DNA of 64,000 nucleotides from Theocolax elegans (GCA_026168455.1 CM047431.1:5485603-5549602), one strand, 5' to 3'; positions 21,428 through 32,899 are shown, counted from the stretch's first letter. Numbers and translations: made by a program. Notes: generated from the letters alone by a model not told the origin.

Positions 21428-22248
21428 TTAACTTTGCTTCCCCGCTAGTCGCTGCCAAGAATTCAATAATAGATTACCTGGTCTCACAGGTGTCTTAACC
21501 CTACTAGCACGCGGAGTACGATCTTCCTCGTCCGAGATACTCGTAGAGATGTAACTCGCTTTCCTTTTTAAATGATTGGCACTATCAGTATCAGTTTTTG
21601 GTAGTTTAGGCGCGTGTGTTTCATCCGATGACGAACTTGACGATAACGATTTCTTTGCGACCTCTCTCCAAACGCGTTCGTTTCCAATGTATTCTCTGGG
21701 AACCGATGCACGACGAAGCAAACTGAGCGCTACCCTGTGGAGGCGTTCTTTTTCTATTTCTTACGGCGTCATTTACCAGATCAATAATGTTCATACCCTT
21801 CATCGGTGCGTTATCTATGATCATTTTACCTCTATCATTCCACGATATATTTTCGTGACTTCTCAGATGATGTAATAAATTATCAGCCATTTTTTTAAAC
21901 TTGACAGGAACAGTCTCAATCACACGTTCGTCGATAGCTTTTTTTCTGCCTCGTCTTCTCGTGGTCTTTTCGTAACCTCATCATCGCCAAAATCATGTAT
22001 TTCTTTCAATTGGTCGTGACGAGTGTCGTTGTTTCTAAAATGAAGATATCTTTGTAAAACTTGGCTGTAAAGACACCATTTTTCTCTCTCGTCTTGGAAT
22101 TTAAAATAATCTTCATTTTTTTATCGAGTCTACTCATGGTCGTACCAGGTGTTTGTACGGAATTCATACCGCTGTCAAATGCACATTGTTGCCTCATACG
22201 CTCCACATTCTCGTACGGGACGAGAACCATTTTTCGAGCATGCTCCAT
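21428..22248 (-). pseudogene. Polinton protein of unknown function, multiply frameshifted
   Basis: The likely start is ATG 22248 (MEHARKMVLVPYENV). The sequence crosses at least three frames: the start to about 22085, a middle with LYSQVLQRYLHFR (about 22075-21925), a segment with WNDRGKMIIDNAPMKGMNII (about 21890-21730), and the C-terminal part at 21721-21428 (EYIGNERVWREV, then a serine-rich stretch and basic patches). I have the impression that pieces of this type recur as one protein in arthropod Polintons, between the ATPase region and PLA2, but I know no function. It ends three bases before the PLA2 ATG, so the two genes may once have been read together or in tandem. Confidence 0.6.
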
Positions 22249-22256
22249 ACCGTTGA

Positions 22257-22679
22257 TCACTTAGTCACAAGACTTGCTAAAACCGTACCAATTAATGGTG
22301 CAAGTAAAGCTGGTAAAAATCCTCCACGTTGCACAATGTGTTTCTTTTTACGATTAATATTTATTCTCGGTTCAGCTAGTTTTCTCAAAACAGTTGTGTG
22401 TTTATGTAATTGGGACTTGTGTTTCTTACTAAGTGGTACATTTCCAGCTAACACATTCAATGCGCACTCGCAAATATGTTTTATCAGTTTAGGATCTGCT
22501 TTGTTGAGTAAAGCCTTTCGTTGCTCGTCTTTCAAATGGTACAGAGCCCGAAAAATTACTGTAAATTTATTACTGGAAGGAGAGCGTTGACGACTTTTCG
22601 GCGCCATTACACCGACACGCCTGGTACGCAGTTTGTAAAGTCGCAGAGTTTTATCTATTTCTTCTGCACGTAGACGCAT
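22257..22679 (-). CDS. Polinton protein with C-terminal hydrophobic segment, function unknown
   Basis: 140 codons from ATG 22679; a second ATG at residue 25 (MAPKSRQRSPSSN) may be the true start, which would remove overlap with the ATPase remnant. The middle is helical and basic with a pair of cysteines (HICECALNVLAG). The C-terminus ends in the glycine-led hydrophobic stretch GGFLPALLAPLIGTVLASLV. Basic body plus short hydrophobic or amphipathic end recalls small adenovirus virion proteins such as pX or pVI; this is only an analogy. The frame is intact. Confidence 0.6.
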   Translation of the reverse strand: MRLRAEEIDKTLRLYKLRTRRVGVMAPKSRQRSPSSNKFTVIFRALYHLKDEQRKALLNKADPKLIKHICECALNVLAGNVPLSKKHKSQLHKHTTVLRKLAEPRININRKKKHIVQRGGFLPALLAPLIGTVLASLVTK

Positions 22680-22846
22680 TGATGGTCATCTTCGGGAAAG
22701 ATTGTTGTACGGAATCGATAATTATCAGGTATATCCTGCTTCAAATCGAGTAAGAGGTAACCGTAGGGTTGACTAGTCGCGTCCTTGTACGCTTCCCGTA
22801 TGAATCGCAGATCTTCGGGACAGATTCGACGAGCGAGGACACCTAG
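22655..22846 (-). pseudogene. C-terminal fragment of packaging ATPase (FtsK/HerA type)
   Basis: About 60 codons remain. EAYKDATSQPYGYLLLDLKQ and DNYRFRTTIFPEDDH match the C-terminal end of the Polinton/adintovirus DNA-packaging ATPase. The Walker A and B motifs and the rest of the enzyme are missing. Similarity stops near 22846, only about 40 bp from the right terminal repeat, so a deletion joined the repeat region to the gene's last part. No start codon exists. Confidence 0.75.
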
Positions 22847-22884
22847 GCTCACCTAGCACAGACTGCATTTCCCCTTCCCCCACT

Positions 22885-22935
22885 GGGGTCAAGGTCGGTC
22901 ATGTTTTGACTGTCCATGGTGGCCGCATAACTACT
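22885..22935 (-). repeat. Right terminal inverted repeat of Polinton
   Basis: 51 bp, exact reverse complement of 9431-9481, ending at CT next to the duplication CATACA (22936-22941). Reading inward, the same strong-context ATG opens a frame of 22 codons that stops where the ATPase remnant begins. Confidence 0.93.
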
Positions 22936-22941
22936 CATACA

Positions 22942-24689
22942 TTTAATTAAAAATAATCATTATACCTATTAACAACTATATGCATCTTAAAGTTAATTAC
23001 GACTCGCCAAAAACTCTACCAACTTAAATGCAGCTAACTGAGACCTCGTATTTTTCCTTTTTTAATCTGACATTACAATATTTATTTTTATGAAATCTAT
23101 GACAATCTCAGTTTCCCTTTTTATATATTCTTCAGTTTATATCAAGTTTTGACCAATACATCTACGTATGTTAAGACAAGTCGCGAAAAAAATTTGGTCG
23201 TCGATTTTCCTTTTGTTCTCGTTCAACGTGTTTATTCGACGTTTTTAAACATATAGCATAGCTAACTATAGCAGTGAAAGAGCACATACAGGGGTAAAAA
23301 TTGATCTGCCATCTCGTATGTACGTATATTACGTATATTATACACATTTTATAATTTTAATAAAATAAAGAAAACTAGGTTAAACATGAATTTTTTTTTA
23401 CAAATAACATTAATATTTTAGGTTATTCTGTCCCGGATAATTTTACAGACAAAAAAAATTAAAGTTATGATTTTACTGAATTTGATTTTTGTAAAAGGAA
23501 GAATGAACTAAATAAACTTTACTTAACTTTTGCTGACGAGAACCGTGGTAGAGCGAGGCAGGGCTTAGCAGTTTCTGTAAAGGGAGTATAGGGTGAACTC
23601 GTAGGGCAGCAGCTGTCACCAGGAGAAGATTTTGGCTTCCTCCAAGCCAAATCCAGGACGATGAAGATGTGTGAGTCGAACCAAGCCCAAAACGACGATG
23701 ACGGGAAGATTGACATCGAGAATGAACGCAACAGTTTGTGAACACGGGATAGTGAATCGAATTCCGGATAAAGTCAATTAAGAGATCACAGATTTATATT
23801 TTACACTCAATTTATTTACAATAGATAAGTTATACTTCACAAAATTAATAGTTTTCGACAAATAGATACGAATTTAAAGCAACAGTAATTAGTGTCCGAA
23901 CTGGTGTACAAAATTTAACTTAGTTGAAAATACGCGAAGATACAATCTCTTATAAACGTGAGAGTATGAAGACCGACTTATTCGAGTCCGTTCGATCGAC
24001 TGACTACCACTCTCCTCGACTGACTGTTGATGCGCGTCTCCTCTCGAGGTGGTATGGAGGGGACGACTGCTGCGCATCCTGCGGTGCGCCGTACTTGAAG
24101 GTGGAGCTGCTCTTGATTGGTCGTGGGCGGCCTTTCGGTGGTGTGCGGATGGGGCTGCGAATCCGCTTATTGGTTGGAGGTGGGGTTTTGTCAGCAAACT
24201 GATGAGATCTTCGGCGTCTCTTGATTGTCTTGGCGAATGTTTTGATGACGTACTTATTTAGGTGATTTGGTGTATACTATTGCAATTTTGCGAAGTCATG
24301 CTAATGTCAAACACATTAGTCATTCGAGTAAGAAGATATATTAGCGGAGTCGAGAGTCAGTTTCATAAACATGAGTGTGTTCGTGGAAAGTCATTAATTC
24401 GTATATGTAACTTAATATTAAATAAATGTTATAATATCAAGTATTAGCGACATTATACAATTCATAATGCATAAGATTATTATTAATATAACGTATTGTG
24501 GCGAGAAACGCATGAATCTATTGGGAAAGGATTAGGAGAACATGACATATGAGTAGGTGGCAGAGGTTGCGTGGAGAATTGACGGTGGAGCTAGTCTGGT
24601 GGTGCAGAAAGGAATAGCTGATTCATGCGTGTACAATATATGCTTATACGTAACATATGAATATTGTATTTGAATACATTTATAACTAA
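22942..24689. other. Unrecognised DNA with a GC-richer patch
   Basis: No gene identified. Positions 23520-23760 and 23960-24250 are GC-richer than the surroundings and carry short open frames on both strands without recognisable domains. The layout of AT-rich then GC-rich sequence would fit an old solo LTR, but I found no matching termini or duplication. Confidence 0.4.
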
Positions 24690-24944
24690 CTGCTAAGATT
24701 ATATATTGTTTATGTTTAAATACGATCATTGTTAACATACTTTTTTATAGTAATTTTGGATAAATCGTGGTTATTTGTGATAAATATAAAAGTATAAAAA
24801 ACTGCCCGACGTTACATCTGCTAAGATTATATATTGTTTATGTTTAAATAGGATCATTATTAACATATTGTTTTATAGTTATTTTGGACAAATCGTGGTT
24901 ATTTGTGATAAATATAAAAGTATAAATAATTGCCCGACATTACA
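24690..24944 (+). repeat. Tandem duplication, 128-bp unit
   Basis: Copies 24690-24817 and 24818-24944 are nearly identical (both begin CTGCTAAGATTATATATTG and end around TGCCCGAC followed by TTACA). Few substitutions separate them, so the duplication is recent. Confidence 0.8.
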
Positions 24945-25902
24945 AGGTATATGAAAAAAAAGTTTTTTATACTCACTATGGGTGTGTTAGTACTATATTT
25001 TGTATTTTTTATCAAAACTATTTACATTATTATACTTTTCTGGTAAATTAATATTTGTTTTTCAATTTACTTCAACAATAGCTAAATTTGGAGTATTTAT
25101 CTTGTATATTAACACTTATAATTTGTTTTTTATACATAACATTTATGCAATACAAAATACGATCATTCAGGTCAGAAATTATTTAAAAATGCATTATAAG
25201 AACATATATTCATTAAATTTTTAATTGCAATGTACTATAATAATAAAACCTATTAACTCTCTTTATTATATATAATAACATATATATTCTACAATATATT
25301 GCAGAATATAACCATCTGGGTCAGATCAATTTGACTAAAAATTCAAACATACATAATTAGCATATCTTTTTTCAAGACATTTTAATATAGGTGCCCACGT
25401 AAAATATAAATTATTGCCCACTATATATTAATTGCCCGACCATTTACAAGGTATATGAAAAAAGTTTTTTTATACTCACTATGGGTGTGTGTTAGTACTA
25501 TATTTTGTATTTTTTATCAAAACTATTTACATTATTATACTTTTCTGGTAAATTAATATTTGTTTTTCAATTTACTTCAACAATAGCTAAATTTGGAGTA
25601 TTTATCTTGTATATTAACACTTATAATTTGTTTTTTATACATAACATTTATGCAATACAAAATACGATCATTCAGGTCAGAAATTATTTAAAAATGCATT
25701 ATAAGAACATATATTCATTAAATTTTTAATTGCAATGTACTATAATAATAAAACCTATTAACGCTCTTTATTATATATAATATAAAATATAATATTCTAC
25801 AATATATTGCAGAATATAACCATCTGGGTCAGATCAATTTGACTAAAAATTCAAACATACATAATTAGCATATCTTTTTTCAAGACATTTAATATAAGGT
25901 GC
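24941..25902 (+). repeat. Tandem duplication, about 504-bp unit
   Basis: Units at 24941-25444 and 25445-25902 are almost identical, including the same 74-codon open frame (25000-25224 and 25505-25729) that has no recognised domain and looks like chance AT-rich translation. The first unit ends with the first ~40 bases of the palindrome that starts at 25903, so the duplication happened after that palindrome arrived, or the region is misassembled. Confidence 0.75.
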
Positions 25903-26643
25903 CCACGTAAAAATATAAATTATTGCCACTATATTGCAGAGCAATGGGCAATAGTTATTGCAAACATATTGCCAATATGTTGCCGCGACAATTGGCAATG
26001 TATTGCCAACATACCACCAAACATCATCCGCCCGTATCTTTGCCATATATTGGCAATAGTTACTATCTTATCATTTTTAAACTGTTGCCAATAGGTTGGC
26101 CAAAGTTAATAAATTTAAAAAACAATAAAAAACATTTGCCCGTTGCGAGATTTGAACCCTCAATCTTTAGATCTGAACGCTCGCTCTTTACCACTGAGCC
26201 ATTTTATTATTTTGTTATTAAGAGTTGATTTCAGGCTACAAAGAACAGTTGAATTCATAAAATTTGGAATTAGTAATTTTTTAACCAAAACTTCAACTGT
26301 TTTTGATAACCTGAAATTAACTCTTAATAACAAAATAGCAAATGGTAAAGAGCCAGCGTTCTGATCTAATGATCGAAGGTTCAAATCCCGCGGCAAGTTA
26401 ATATTTTTTTTTAATGTATGAAGTATGGCCAATCTATTGGCAATAATTTACAAATTATAATGAAATGACTGAAATGAAAATAGTAACTACTGCCAATATT
26501 TGTCAAAGAGACGGGCGGATGATGTTTGGCGGTATGTTGGCAATACATTGCCAATTGTCGCGGCAACATATTGGCAATATGTTTGCAATAACTATTGCCT
26601 ATTGCTCTGCAATATAGTGGCAATAGTTTATATTTTTACGTGG
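25903..26643. mobile_element. Palindromic element containing an inverted pair of tRNA-like sequences
   Basis: Starts CCACGTAAAAATATAAA and ends with its near reverse complement; the 741 bp fold back at about 26273. Each arm carries many copies of TTGCCAATA-type words and a tRNA-like segment with Pol III boxes: on the minus strand at about 26140-26200 (TGGCTCAGTGGTAAAGAGC and GGTTCAAATCTC) and on the plus strand at about 26335-26392 (GGTTCAAATCCC). The two tRNA-like parts differ in the anticodon region. No target duplication is evident. It looks like a MITE that captured a tRNA-derived sequence, or an inverted SINE dimer. Confidence 0.7.
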
Positions 26644-27129
26644 AACGAATGAAATCCATTTATTTATTTTTTAATATATTGTAATGATCAAACCTATTGT
26701 CGCTCTATGTTATATGCAATATAAAATATAACTATTTAATAACTGATAATATAATTATACCTATGAGAACTAAGTGACAATGTAAATCATCGTGTGGTTT
26801 CATTTTATTTATAAACAATAATAAAGAGAAATTTCTAATTTATTAGATTTGGAGAAATTAATTTCGTATAAATGGCTATTATTATAAATACTATTGTTAT
26901 TTATTGCTGTATGACATGGCAGGGCTTATAGTTATAACATAAATTATGTGTAGTTTATACCTTTCTGAAAAAATGTGTCATTTATCAACAGAAATACTTG
27001 TTGATTCTATATTTTGATTTCAGTATTTACTATTGCGTAAACTTTATAAGAATTAAAAACATTTAATAAGTTATTGTTTTATCTATTGGCACGCTGCACT
27101 GGGGATCAGGGTACAGGTGAATAATTAAT
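26644..27129. other. AT-rich DNA, nothing recognised
   Basis: No coding frame, repeat or RNA gene visible. Confidence 0.55.
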
Positions 27130-28480
27130 TTAGTAGGTTAAATAAAAGATTTATTAACAACTAAACTTACAATCTACAATACCGGGGTGGGCGCCAGTCG
27201 CGTTGATTTGCGTCGATTAAACGATAACGCGAGGGTTATCGTAGCGGAAATTAACAGGGTTAGAAGACGATCGTCGGCCCAATACTTGGCCGGATTTCTA
27301 TTTACACCCGGATACGCTGTAGAGGAGGAATGGGAAAGAGGGGAAAGAAAAGGGAGGCTCGCATACACAATTTTCGGTATACAGCGGAACCGTCAGCAGA
27401 AAGAAGTATAATTCACCAACCTTTGCTAGATAAGCCTGGACGCTTATGGTCGGGAAGGTATTCTACTCTCACTCACTCTTTCTCTCACTCGCTCTTGCTA
27501 CTTACGGCAGTGGCTAATTTTTTTCGATAGTCGACCGACCGTAAAGCTCTGGCTCTCCGTGTTCTTGAGAGCCGCGATCGTACCGTGCGCCTGCGCATTA
27601 CGTACCGTGCACGCGATACATCGATCTCGCATCGAGCGCGCGAGTTGATTACCGCTGCTTCAGGCTGTAGCGACGCAAGTCTGCTGTATGGTGTAAGGTA
27701 ACCCGGTGCTGTTTACATCTCGGCGATGCGGTATAACTTCCTTCCAGGTAACTATTAAATCGTTCCATATTATCTGTCATCAACTAATTTGTACGGTGTG
27801 AATCTCAGGCACGAAGCTCACCTGCCGGTGCATCACTTCCCGGAGTCGCCTTGATCCTCTCTTCACGACGACATCGAGCCACGATGACCGATAGCCGCTC
27901 CTCATACAGTGCCAAGTAACTGCCTTGACGTTGGGTTACGCAAGTATGCGTGTTCATGTACTTGTTATTTTAAGAGTTCTGCTGTACACTTGTTTGTGTA
28001 TAGCAACCTAACCTCATTATGTCCTATACTGTTCCTTGTACAGCTATAGCGTTTACATACAGCTGTACATGTATTCTCTTGATCCATGTCCTCTACATAT
28101 AGCTGTATATCCTCTTCCTTGCTCCTCGTCCTCTTAATGCGTACTTGTATTAATTATGTTACTCTTTTACAGATATATACTGGTTGTCGATAGAGATTCC
28201 ATAGCCTTCCGCCTGGATGATGCCTCTTCGCTTAGTCTGCTGTCCTGTGGAGCTAAGAAGGATCTTCGAGGCTTTCTTATTTATAGCTTCTTTGCTACAT
28301 CTGTTTGGCGATGTCAAACCCGGAGGAGCCTGCCTGATGCAGACCGAGTTCGCTTAAGACCTTCAACGCCAGGACCACCGTAGTGCATCGGCTGCTTATG
28401 TGTGCTGTGCTTGGGATAGGGTTTTAGTCCGTGAGGGTAGGTAGGGCTACAGTGCGGGTAGGAAGTCTTAGGGAAGGGCT
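27130..28480. other. GC-richer, low-repeat stretch of unknown nature
   Basis: Composition is clearly higher in GC than the flanks, with CpG-containing sequence around 27190-27290 and 27540-27700. Splice-like signals occur: TTTTACAG before 28172 and several GTAAG-type donors near 27690. No frame encodes a recognised domain; the longest plausible one at 28156-28383 is only 75 codons. It could be a host promoter with non-coding first exons, a long non-coding RNA, or an old LTR in minus orientation (TTTATT, the complement of AATAAA, near 27151). None is established. Confidence 0.3.
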
Positions 28481-29335
28481 TTGGTTTGATCGTTCACCTT
28501 ATTCAAATGTTGACATGTTCAAAGCACATTGTCACACTTTTAAATATCAATTGCAACTTTTAAACATCATGCTTGCGAATTTTTACATCTTTGCAGGTGT
28601 TTATTGATATTTAACGATTGGATAATGTATTAGATATATTTTGTTCGAATAAAAAGAACTAATATAGTAAGCCAAATAATTGTAGGGCATATACTTTTCT
28701 GAAATAAATGTGTTATTTGTCAATAGAAATACTTATCTATTTCATTGTGATGACTAATGCACAAAAAGACGTGTTTATTTTCTCATAGAAACTCTTTTTC
28801 CACTAAAGAAAACACCTACGAAGAAAGTTTTGGTGTTTTAGCAAGGATTTAAGTCCTGAAATAGCAAAAAAGAATTTTTAGTACTAAAATTTGTTGTATA
28901 AATGTACATTTTTAAATGATAAAGTTCGAATTTCAATAGGTAATAAGTGATTAGAAAAAGAAGCAAGAAACTTAGCAAAAAGAATTTGTTACATATAAAA
29001 TTTGAAATTTTATAACACATGGTAATTAACCAACAATTTTACAGTTTCTTATAATATCTAATAATTAAATTAATTATCTAAATCTAATAATTAACCAATT
29101 AATGATCAAACGTTATAGTGACGGTCGGTAAACCTGGCAAGGCATAACAAGGACGTGACATACTTATCTACCTTTGTAACACACATCTACGGGGTCGAAC
29201 AAAACGTTTTAACACATGCAACTGTTGGGTGTAACACTTGTGCGGTATCAACGGTCCTTCATGTTTCGACGCGAGTTTGGTGGAATATATAATTACGGCG
29301 TTAGGTGACGTATGTACTCGCCTACCAAGGAGAGA
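28481..29335. other. AT-rich DNA, nothing recognised
   Basis: No supported gene or element up to the MITE. Confidence 0.55.
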
Positions 29336-29989
29336 CCATACCCTCTAGCAAACGGATCCTTACCAAACTTTAGGATACGACTTCTACTATAAAAATAAGA
29401 AGAAAGCCGGAGATTTAGTGTCCAATGCCCTTTTTCTGATAGATATAACCAAATAACAAAAAATCTCGCCAAAAGCACACTTAAATATGATTACTTATTA
29501 CACGAAAATAAGTAAAGATGTACATTCAAACCAAAATTTAAAATAAAACTGAGATCGAGTACATGCGTGTTGAAAAAAAAGAAGAATTAATATCTTAATT
29601 TAGTCAAAAGTTATAAAAAAAATTAGCCGAAATTTTGGCCCAAAAAATCGCCAAATTGTAATGCTAAATTTTCGATATAAGTTTGTTTTATTTATATTAG
29701 TTCCATAACTTTTGACTAAATTAACATATTTATTCTTCTTTTTTTTCAAAACGTATCTACTCGAACTCAGTATTTTAAAACCTCGGTTTAAATGTACCTC
29801 TTTAATTCTTTTCGTGTTCAGCAATCAAAGTTAAGGGTTTTTTTGGCAAGATTTTTTGTTATCTAGTTATATCTATCGTCAAAAAGGGCATTGCATACTG
29901 AATCACCGGCTTTCTTCTTATTTTTATAGTAGAAATCATATCCTAGAGTTTGGTAAGGATCCGTTTTCCAGAGGGTGTGCCTGCCCCTG
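29336..29989. mobile_element. Palindromic MITE, family 1, second complete copy
   Basis: Arms begin CAAGGAGAGACCATACCCTC on the left and the matching reverse complement on the right. The fold-back centre is near 29660. Flanks are TAC and TAA, consistent with a mutated 3-bp duplication of the TNA type seen at the 4102 copy. The reading frame in the arms has acquired stops here. Confidence 0.72.
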
Positions 29990-30644
29990 TAAATATTAAA
30001 TCTCCGACGGTAAAACTAACATCTCTAAGGAGAACAAACCTCTCGGCGATCCTTGTATTTAAACAATAAGGGTAATAAAACGACAGCCTTATTGTTGTCG
30101 GTCAACCGCCCAAAAGTACCAGACTGCTACTTTTTGACTATTCTCATGTACTTGTTAAATGCACCATTTAAACACTGAGTTTTTACTTGCTTGAAATAAA
30201 ACAGCAATAAAGCTTTTAAATATTTCAAAACAAGTAAATATTCTCTTCGTCGCCAAATTTATCTTAGCAAGTATAAGCGTATATTCAGGTATATATATAT
30301 ACATATATAAATTGAAATTTTCAAAAAAATAATTAAATACATAAATTAACCCATTAACGTTAAATGTGCACATTTCCTCACGCCCTCTTTCATCGCTATA
30401 TAAAAGAATCAAATCGGACCGAGGCGCTTATGAAAACTACGGTTTTCGATAGATTTTTTCAAGACCTTTCATAATCCGCGATGAAAATTCCGAAAAAAAG
30501 CTTTTTTGAGCCTCATTATTTCACTTTCAGCAAAAAAATCGTGAAATTTTTCCGACTTGTTGTTAATAATTCAAAACCGTACCTATATGAATGTCGCGAT
30601 TTAACTTGGGAAATCCAAAACGTCATCCGAAAGTCAGAAAAAAT
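29990..30644. other. AT-rich DNA, nothing recognised
   Basis: Includes a TA-rich run near 30290-30310 and a weak inverted repeat at about 30428-30478. No gene. Confidence 0.5.
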
Positions 30645-30912
30645 AATTAATTTATTTTTTATTATTATTTTATTTATTTAACCAGAAAAGAATTTACATA
30701 ATAGAAACACATACATCATGCAAACCTCCCACAGAGATAAACGGAGTTATCTGTTGGTGGGACTGGTTACAAAAAGAAAACTTAAAACTAACTTAAATAT
30801 TAAACTAATCTAATATAATAAATCTTTAACAATTATTCAAAGTAACCAAATAGTATACAACTGTAGCTAAAAGTAATTTGTGACGAATACAACAGAAAAT
30901 AAAAACTTTTTT

Positions 30913-32259
30913 TTAATATATATTATTTTTAATCCATTTTTTAATTTTTGATTTCTTATTTTTGGTGCTTAAGATTTTCATATCGTTAGGTAACATATTA
31001 AATATATTTATTGCTTTGATATAACTATTTTTACAACTAATTGTTCTTCTTGTACGAGGTAAAATTAAATTTTTTTTCCTCGTTATGCTGTTAGAAGACA
31101 TAAAATTGCTTTTTAGAGATTCGTAATGGAACATTAATGAATCTAGTGTAAAAATCTGTTCAATACTTAGTGGATTATTTTCAATAATAAAATTATTCTT
31201 GTTTATAATTTTTAATAATTTTTTCTGCAAACTATGTAATATTTTCATATAATTATTATATGCACCACCCCAAGCTATTATACCATAACTAATTATACTA
31301 TTAAATAAAGCATAATATATCATTCTAAGCGTATCCAGGTTCATAATCTTGACCAGTTTATGAAACACAAAGATAAGATATTTTGTTTTATTAACAATAT
31401 ATTCAATGTGTTTACCCCAACTCATTCTAAAGTCAAAAATTACACCTAGGTATTTGGTATACTCAACTCTATTTATGTTAACATTATTTATATGAATATT
31501 AAAATTATTAACCTCAGGTACACTATCGCAATAATTTCCAAATGTAATATAAGTTGTTTTTTTAACATTTAAACACAATTTATTAGTAGCCAACCAATTG
31601 GAGATTGATTCTAATTCGCTATTCATTAAACATTCAACTTCTTTCCAATTTTTACCAGTGACAATTATCGCAGTGTCATCTGTATATGAGATAATATTAT
31701 CTGCTAACATATCATTTACATATAAAATAAATAACAGTGGTCCCAATATTGTACCTTGAGGAACACCAGTTTTTACTGTCATATTAGAACTAAAAACGTT
31801 ATCTAATTCAACTCTTTGTTGTCTATTCGATAAATAACATTTCATGATATCATAAGCACCACCTCTTATTCCATAGTTATATAACTTATTCAGTAATATA
31901 ATATGATCTACTGTATCAAAAGCTTTTGCTAGATCAAGAAAAGCTATTGCGATTGGTTTGCTCATATCTAAACAATTGTACAGTTTACTAGAGATGTATT
32001 GCAGAGCATCTTTAGTTCCCTTATTTTTAACAAAACCAAACTGATTTTTTGACAAAATATCACATTTATTTAAAAAATTAATAAATCTTTTATAAATTAG
32101 TTTTTCCAAGATTTTTGCTAGATTAGATATTAAAGAGATAGGTCTATAGTTTTCTGCACAGTTTTTATCACCAGCTTTATAAATAGGTACAATTTCAGCG
32201 ATTTTTAAAGCATCTGGCCAAATAGCTTTTTCTATGCATAAGTTAAAAATATGGACCAA
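30913..32259 (-). pseudogene. LINE reverse transcriptase part of ORF2
   Basis: 448 codons. Reverse-transcriptase landmarks in order: IVPIYKAGDKNCAENYRPIS, the palm aspartate in AFLDLAKAFDTVDH, GVPQGTILGPLLF, the catalytic box SYTDDTAIIV (Thr replaces the usual Ala of YADD) and LGVIFDFRMSWGKH. The C-terminal connection region follows to the natural stop. There is no RNase H. The N-terminal part is missing because the sequence upstream of 32259 is rearranged. The frame itself has no internal stop, unusual among the old elements here. Confidence 0.85.
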
Positions 32260-32379
32260 AGGTCCTACAATGTAGCTTAATAATGTCTTTAATACTCTAG
32301 TGTTTATTTTATCTACTCCTCCATTCTTTATATCAAAATCGTTTACAACATCAATGATTTCATATGCAACAATCGGGTT

Positions 32380-32780
32380 TTAAAATATTGATTTCTGATT
32401 AATTTTCGTTATTTTCCTGCTGTAATTCGTTGGTTGATAATTTTTTTCCTTAATTCAGTACTAGTCAGTGAAAAATTTATTCATGTATTTGCAATTTCTG
32501 TAGTATTATTTTATAACTTCATTGTTTATCGTATTATAGCTTAGTTATCAACCTTTCTGGTTTTTTATCTCTTTGGTTACTAATTAGTAATGTAGCCTTC
32601 TCAACAAGTTTTAATAGTCGATATATAAACATCAATTGCTAGATTAGATCAACATTGTAAATGTATATTTCCAATTATAACCTTTAGCCAAAAGAATGGA
32701 TTGTAAATTTATGGACCAAAGTTCCAATACTTTTAATGTCAAAATTAGTGTATTGTATTGATAATTTTTTTCCTTAATTC
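32380..32780 (-). repeat. Scrambled, indel-rich duplicate of neighbouring LINE sequence
   Basis: 32431-32545 resembles 32757-32880, 32545-32700 resembles 33110-33290, and the piece around 32708-32730 resembles 32250-32275. The duplicate differs from its template by frequent single-base insertions and deletions, not by substitutions. This interrupts ORF2 between its two domains. Confidence 0.65.
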
Positions 32781-32899
32781 AGTACCTATGTCAGTGAAAA
32801 ATTTATTCATTGTATTTGCAATTTCTGTAGTATTATTTATAACTTTCATTTGTTTATCGTATATGTAAGATATAGCTTTACTTTTTTTCTTATTTTTAC

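Larger units (their letters stand above)
9431..22935 (-). mobile_element. Polinton/Maverick element, complete termini, internally deleted
   Basis: The termini are identical 51-bp inverted repeats beginning AG and ending CT, as Polintons do, flanked by the perfect 6-bp duplication CATACA (9425-9430 and 22936-22941). Between them, all on the minus strand, lie the C-terminus of a packaging ATPase, two proteins of Polinton type, a PLA2-domain protein, integrase, penton-like protein, basic protein, hexon-like capsid protein, an unknown, an adenain-like protease and another unknown. Protein-primed DNA polymerase B and most of the ATPase are absent. After subtracting the nested Jockey LINE (4.8 kb) and 5S SINE (0.43 kb, plus duplications) about 8.2 kb remains, short of the usual 15-20 kb. 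Frameshifts and stops in several genes make it a fossil, although both ends and the duplication survive. Confidence 0.92.

Noticed and set aside
25000..25729. Duplicated gene encoding an identical 74-residue membrane-like protein
   Set aside because: The frame is AT-rich translation within a recent tandem duplication, with no coding bias or domain.
26140..26392. Two tRNA genes in opposite orientation
   Set aside because: They lie in the arms of one palindrome, have weak stems and differ in the anticodon loop; better read as tRNA-derived parts of a repeat.
27190..27215. LTR primer-binding site (minus-strand ACTGGCGCCCACC)
   Set aside because: It resembles the Gypsy site at 45821, but the preceding sequence does not end in CA and no LTR partner or internal region is recognisable.
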